From contig CM022672.1 of NCBI GenBank assembly GCA_012295275.1, positions 16,238,625 through 16,253,624 on the forward strand: 15,000 nt of DNA. Reading direction: 5' to 3'. Each line of letters begins with the position of its first letter. Position 1 is the stretch's first letter. The DNA is from Chrysomallon squamiferum. Lineage: Eukaryota > Mollusca > Gastropoda > Neomphalida > Peltospiridae. The position numbers and the translations under genes were made by a program. Shown piece after piece: positions 8,832-15,000 of this stretch. The notes beneath the pieces are model-generated. The model saw only the letters and a list, made by a program, of their open reading frames with translations, ran no database searches and was not told the origin of the DNA.

Positions 8832-9136
8832 GCTATTCTAAAGCAAACTTTATTATTTATGACCATGTTTACTTTATACAAAAAAAAAAAAAAAAAATAT
8901 TGTTATTAAATATATTTGTTGTTTTCATTATTATTATTATAATTTTTTATGTTTTCATTTTTAGATGTAGCATTTAACTTTTTTCTTTATTTGAAAATAT
9001 ATTTTCTACATTCCACCCATCTTACAACAAATGAATAATTAATACTTATATATTTTTTTCGTTCTTTCGTTTACTTTCATCTGCATCTTAAGATAAAAAT
9101 ATATAAATAAATAATAAAACAACAACAAAACCCCCC

Positions 9137-9180
9137 TCATGGTATGGTGTCGTTAAAAATTCACTCATTCATTCTTAACA
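9137..9180. mobile_element. Possible 3' end of a mollusc-type SINE
   Basis: ATGGTGTCGTTAAA followed by CATTCATTC resembles, from memory, the 3' end and tail of the dispersed mollusc repeat whose other part is seen at 2383-2491. The match is short and the element body is not preserved. Confidence 0.35.
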
Positions 9181-9328
9181 CCAAGAAACAGGGACGATAA
9201 ATGTTGCATGGAAAGATGGCATAATTGCATTGAAGCGATTTGGTGTTTTTTTGCATTTGTTAATGTCATAAACACATGAATGTTGAGTAATTATTTAGAA
9301 ATGTGGTAGTAGGGGAATTTTATGTAAA

Positions 9329-9434
9329 ACAAACCCAAAAAAAAGAACAAAAAACCCCAACAAAACAACCCAATTATAAAAGAAAACAAAAGAAAAAAGA
9401 GAAGAAGTAAAAAAAAGGCAAGAAAAGAAAAGAC

Positions 9435-9465
<31 letters not shown>

Positions 9466-9499
9466 AAGGAAAGAAAAACAAAAAAAAAAAAAAAAAAAA
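9329..9499. repeat. A-rich low-complexity tract
   Basis: Long A runs with scattered G and C, including uninterrupted stretches of about 29 and 19 A. The minus strand gives two artefactual Phe-rich open frames. Confidence 0.9.
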
Positions 9500-9684
9500 T
9501 CCATAAAAATAAAAACAATAGCGTCAAATCATAAACACTCAGAATAATACGTGAATTTAAAATGTTCATATATTTTTTTAGAACTATATGATATCACAGT
9601 ATAATATTTCTCGTATGCACTGCCAGGTAGTTCAAATAACATACTATTATATATCTGCGGTTCATGTGAAAAGTTGCGGCACTG

Positions 9685-9691
9685 TGACGTC
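9685..9691 (+). promoter_or_regulatory. Half CRE upstream of TEX36-like copy B
   Basis: TGACGTC lies about 410 bp upstream of the copy B ATG. It lacks the final A of the full CRE found before copy A. Weak evidence on its own. Confidence 0.15.
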
Positions 9692-9923
9692 TTTATTTAA
9701 AATTAAGAACATCGGTTAATGAAAAGTATTTATTCTGTTACAAGTTAAATAATCGCTACTTTTTGACAATTTTTATTTGAGTTCATAGCAAATTATTAGA
9801 CTGCATCGACGTTATTTAACCGAGCTAATCCCGTTGTCAGGGCGCTACTTGTTTTCGCGGATGAATATGAATATTAACGCTGGCTACTGGGATTTGTTTT
9901 GTTTATTTTTCTTATCGGTGACT

Positions 9924-9973
9924 TCTGCTAGAAGCAGACGTATGATCGATGTCACCAAAACACATGACATCGA
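9924..9973. promoter_or_regulatory. Two adjacent inverted repeats upstream of TEX36-like copy B
   Basis: TCTGCT (9924-9929) pairs with AGCAGA (9933-9938) across 3 bases. TCGATGTCA (9946-9954) pairs with TGACATCGA (9965-9973) across 10 bases. They sit 127-176 bp before the ATG, in promoter or leader. The second is a near-CRE palindrome split in two and could bind a dimer or fold in RNA. Confidence 0.3.
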
Positions 9974-10099
9974 GCGTGACTGAACGCTTTGACTGAGACT
10001 AACAGAGGAATACAAAATATGACAAGCTGATTACAACGAAAAAACAGATTAGGATTTTAATTTATTGAAAAACTGAAATTACAGAAAAGAAGAAAGAAA

Positions 10100-14930
<4,831 letters not shown>

Positions 14931-14953
14931 GCAACAATTTCAAAATTTGTAAA

Positions 14954-14959
14954 AATAAA
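14954..14959 (+). terminator. Poly(A) signal of TEX36-like copy B
   Basis: AATAAA begins 24 nt after the TAG stop. Copy A has its first signal at 12 nt, so both genes seem to have very short 3' UTRs. Confidence 0.5.
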
Positions 14960-15000
14960 ATAATATAAAATTAAATTAAATTAATGTTAGAATTAAAAAT

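Larger units (their letters stand above)
8786..10099. other. Intergenic spacer between TEX36-like copies A and B
   Basis: About 1.3 kb. It holds the copy A poly(A) signals, an A17 run (8881-8897), a SINE-tail-like segment (9137-9180) and a long A-rich stretch (9329-9499). The last 400 bp have higher complexity, with a half CRE and two hairpins, and probably form the promoter and leader of copy B. Low-complexity open frames rich in Phe on the minus strand are not genes. Confidence 0.6.

Overview
The window is animal nuclear DNA, most likely from a mollusc. It is AT-rich, full of microsatellites and homopolymer runs, and its genes are split by introns with GT..AG borders. No bacterial operon, phage, CRISPR or RNA gene was seen. 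The mollusc guess rests on two fragments (about 2383-2491 and 9137-9180) that resemble, from memory, a short dispersed repeat common in gastropod and bivalve genomes. No database search was possible.

Layout. (1) Positions 200-1254, minus strand: the large last coding exon of a multi-pass membrane RING-H2 ubiquitin ligase resembling AMFR/gp78, with SYVN1 and TRC8 as more distant relatives. A candidate first coding exon (4033-4066) and a candidate 33-nt micro-exon (2000-2032) lie upstream. The frame stays open whether or not the micro-exon is used. (2) 4067-6014: spacer between two divergent genes, with a long CT array, an AAT array and a perfect CRE palindrome. (3) 6015-8785, plus strand: a four-exon TEX36-like gene (copy A). 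Its first intron holds about 26 copies of a 26-bp repeat that stops just short of exon 2. (4) 8786-10099: intergenic spacer with poly(A) signals, a possible SINE tail, A-rich DNA and two small hairpins before the next gene. (5) 10100-14930, plus strand: a second four-exon TEX36-like gene (copy B) with the same exon borders and intron phases as copy A.

The two TEX36-like genes are head-to-tail tandem duplicates of an old age: about 46 of 98 residues match over the aligned C-terminal part by eye, while all three intron positions and phases are kept. Copy B keeps the N-terminal pattern of vertebrate TEX36 better than copy A. TEX36 is testis-expressed in mammals. A sperm or cilium role here is inference. 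The ligase next door has no evident functional link to the pair.

Most of the window is intron or spacer. The points most worth following are the tandem TEX36 pair, the 26-bp array that carries a branch-point-like motif in almost every unit up to a splice acceptor, and the ligase that ends soon after its RING and lacks the usual RING tryptophan.
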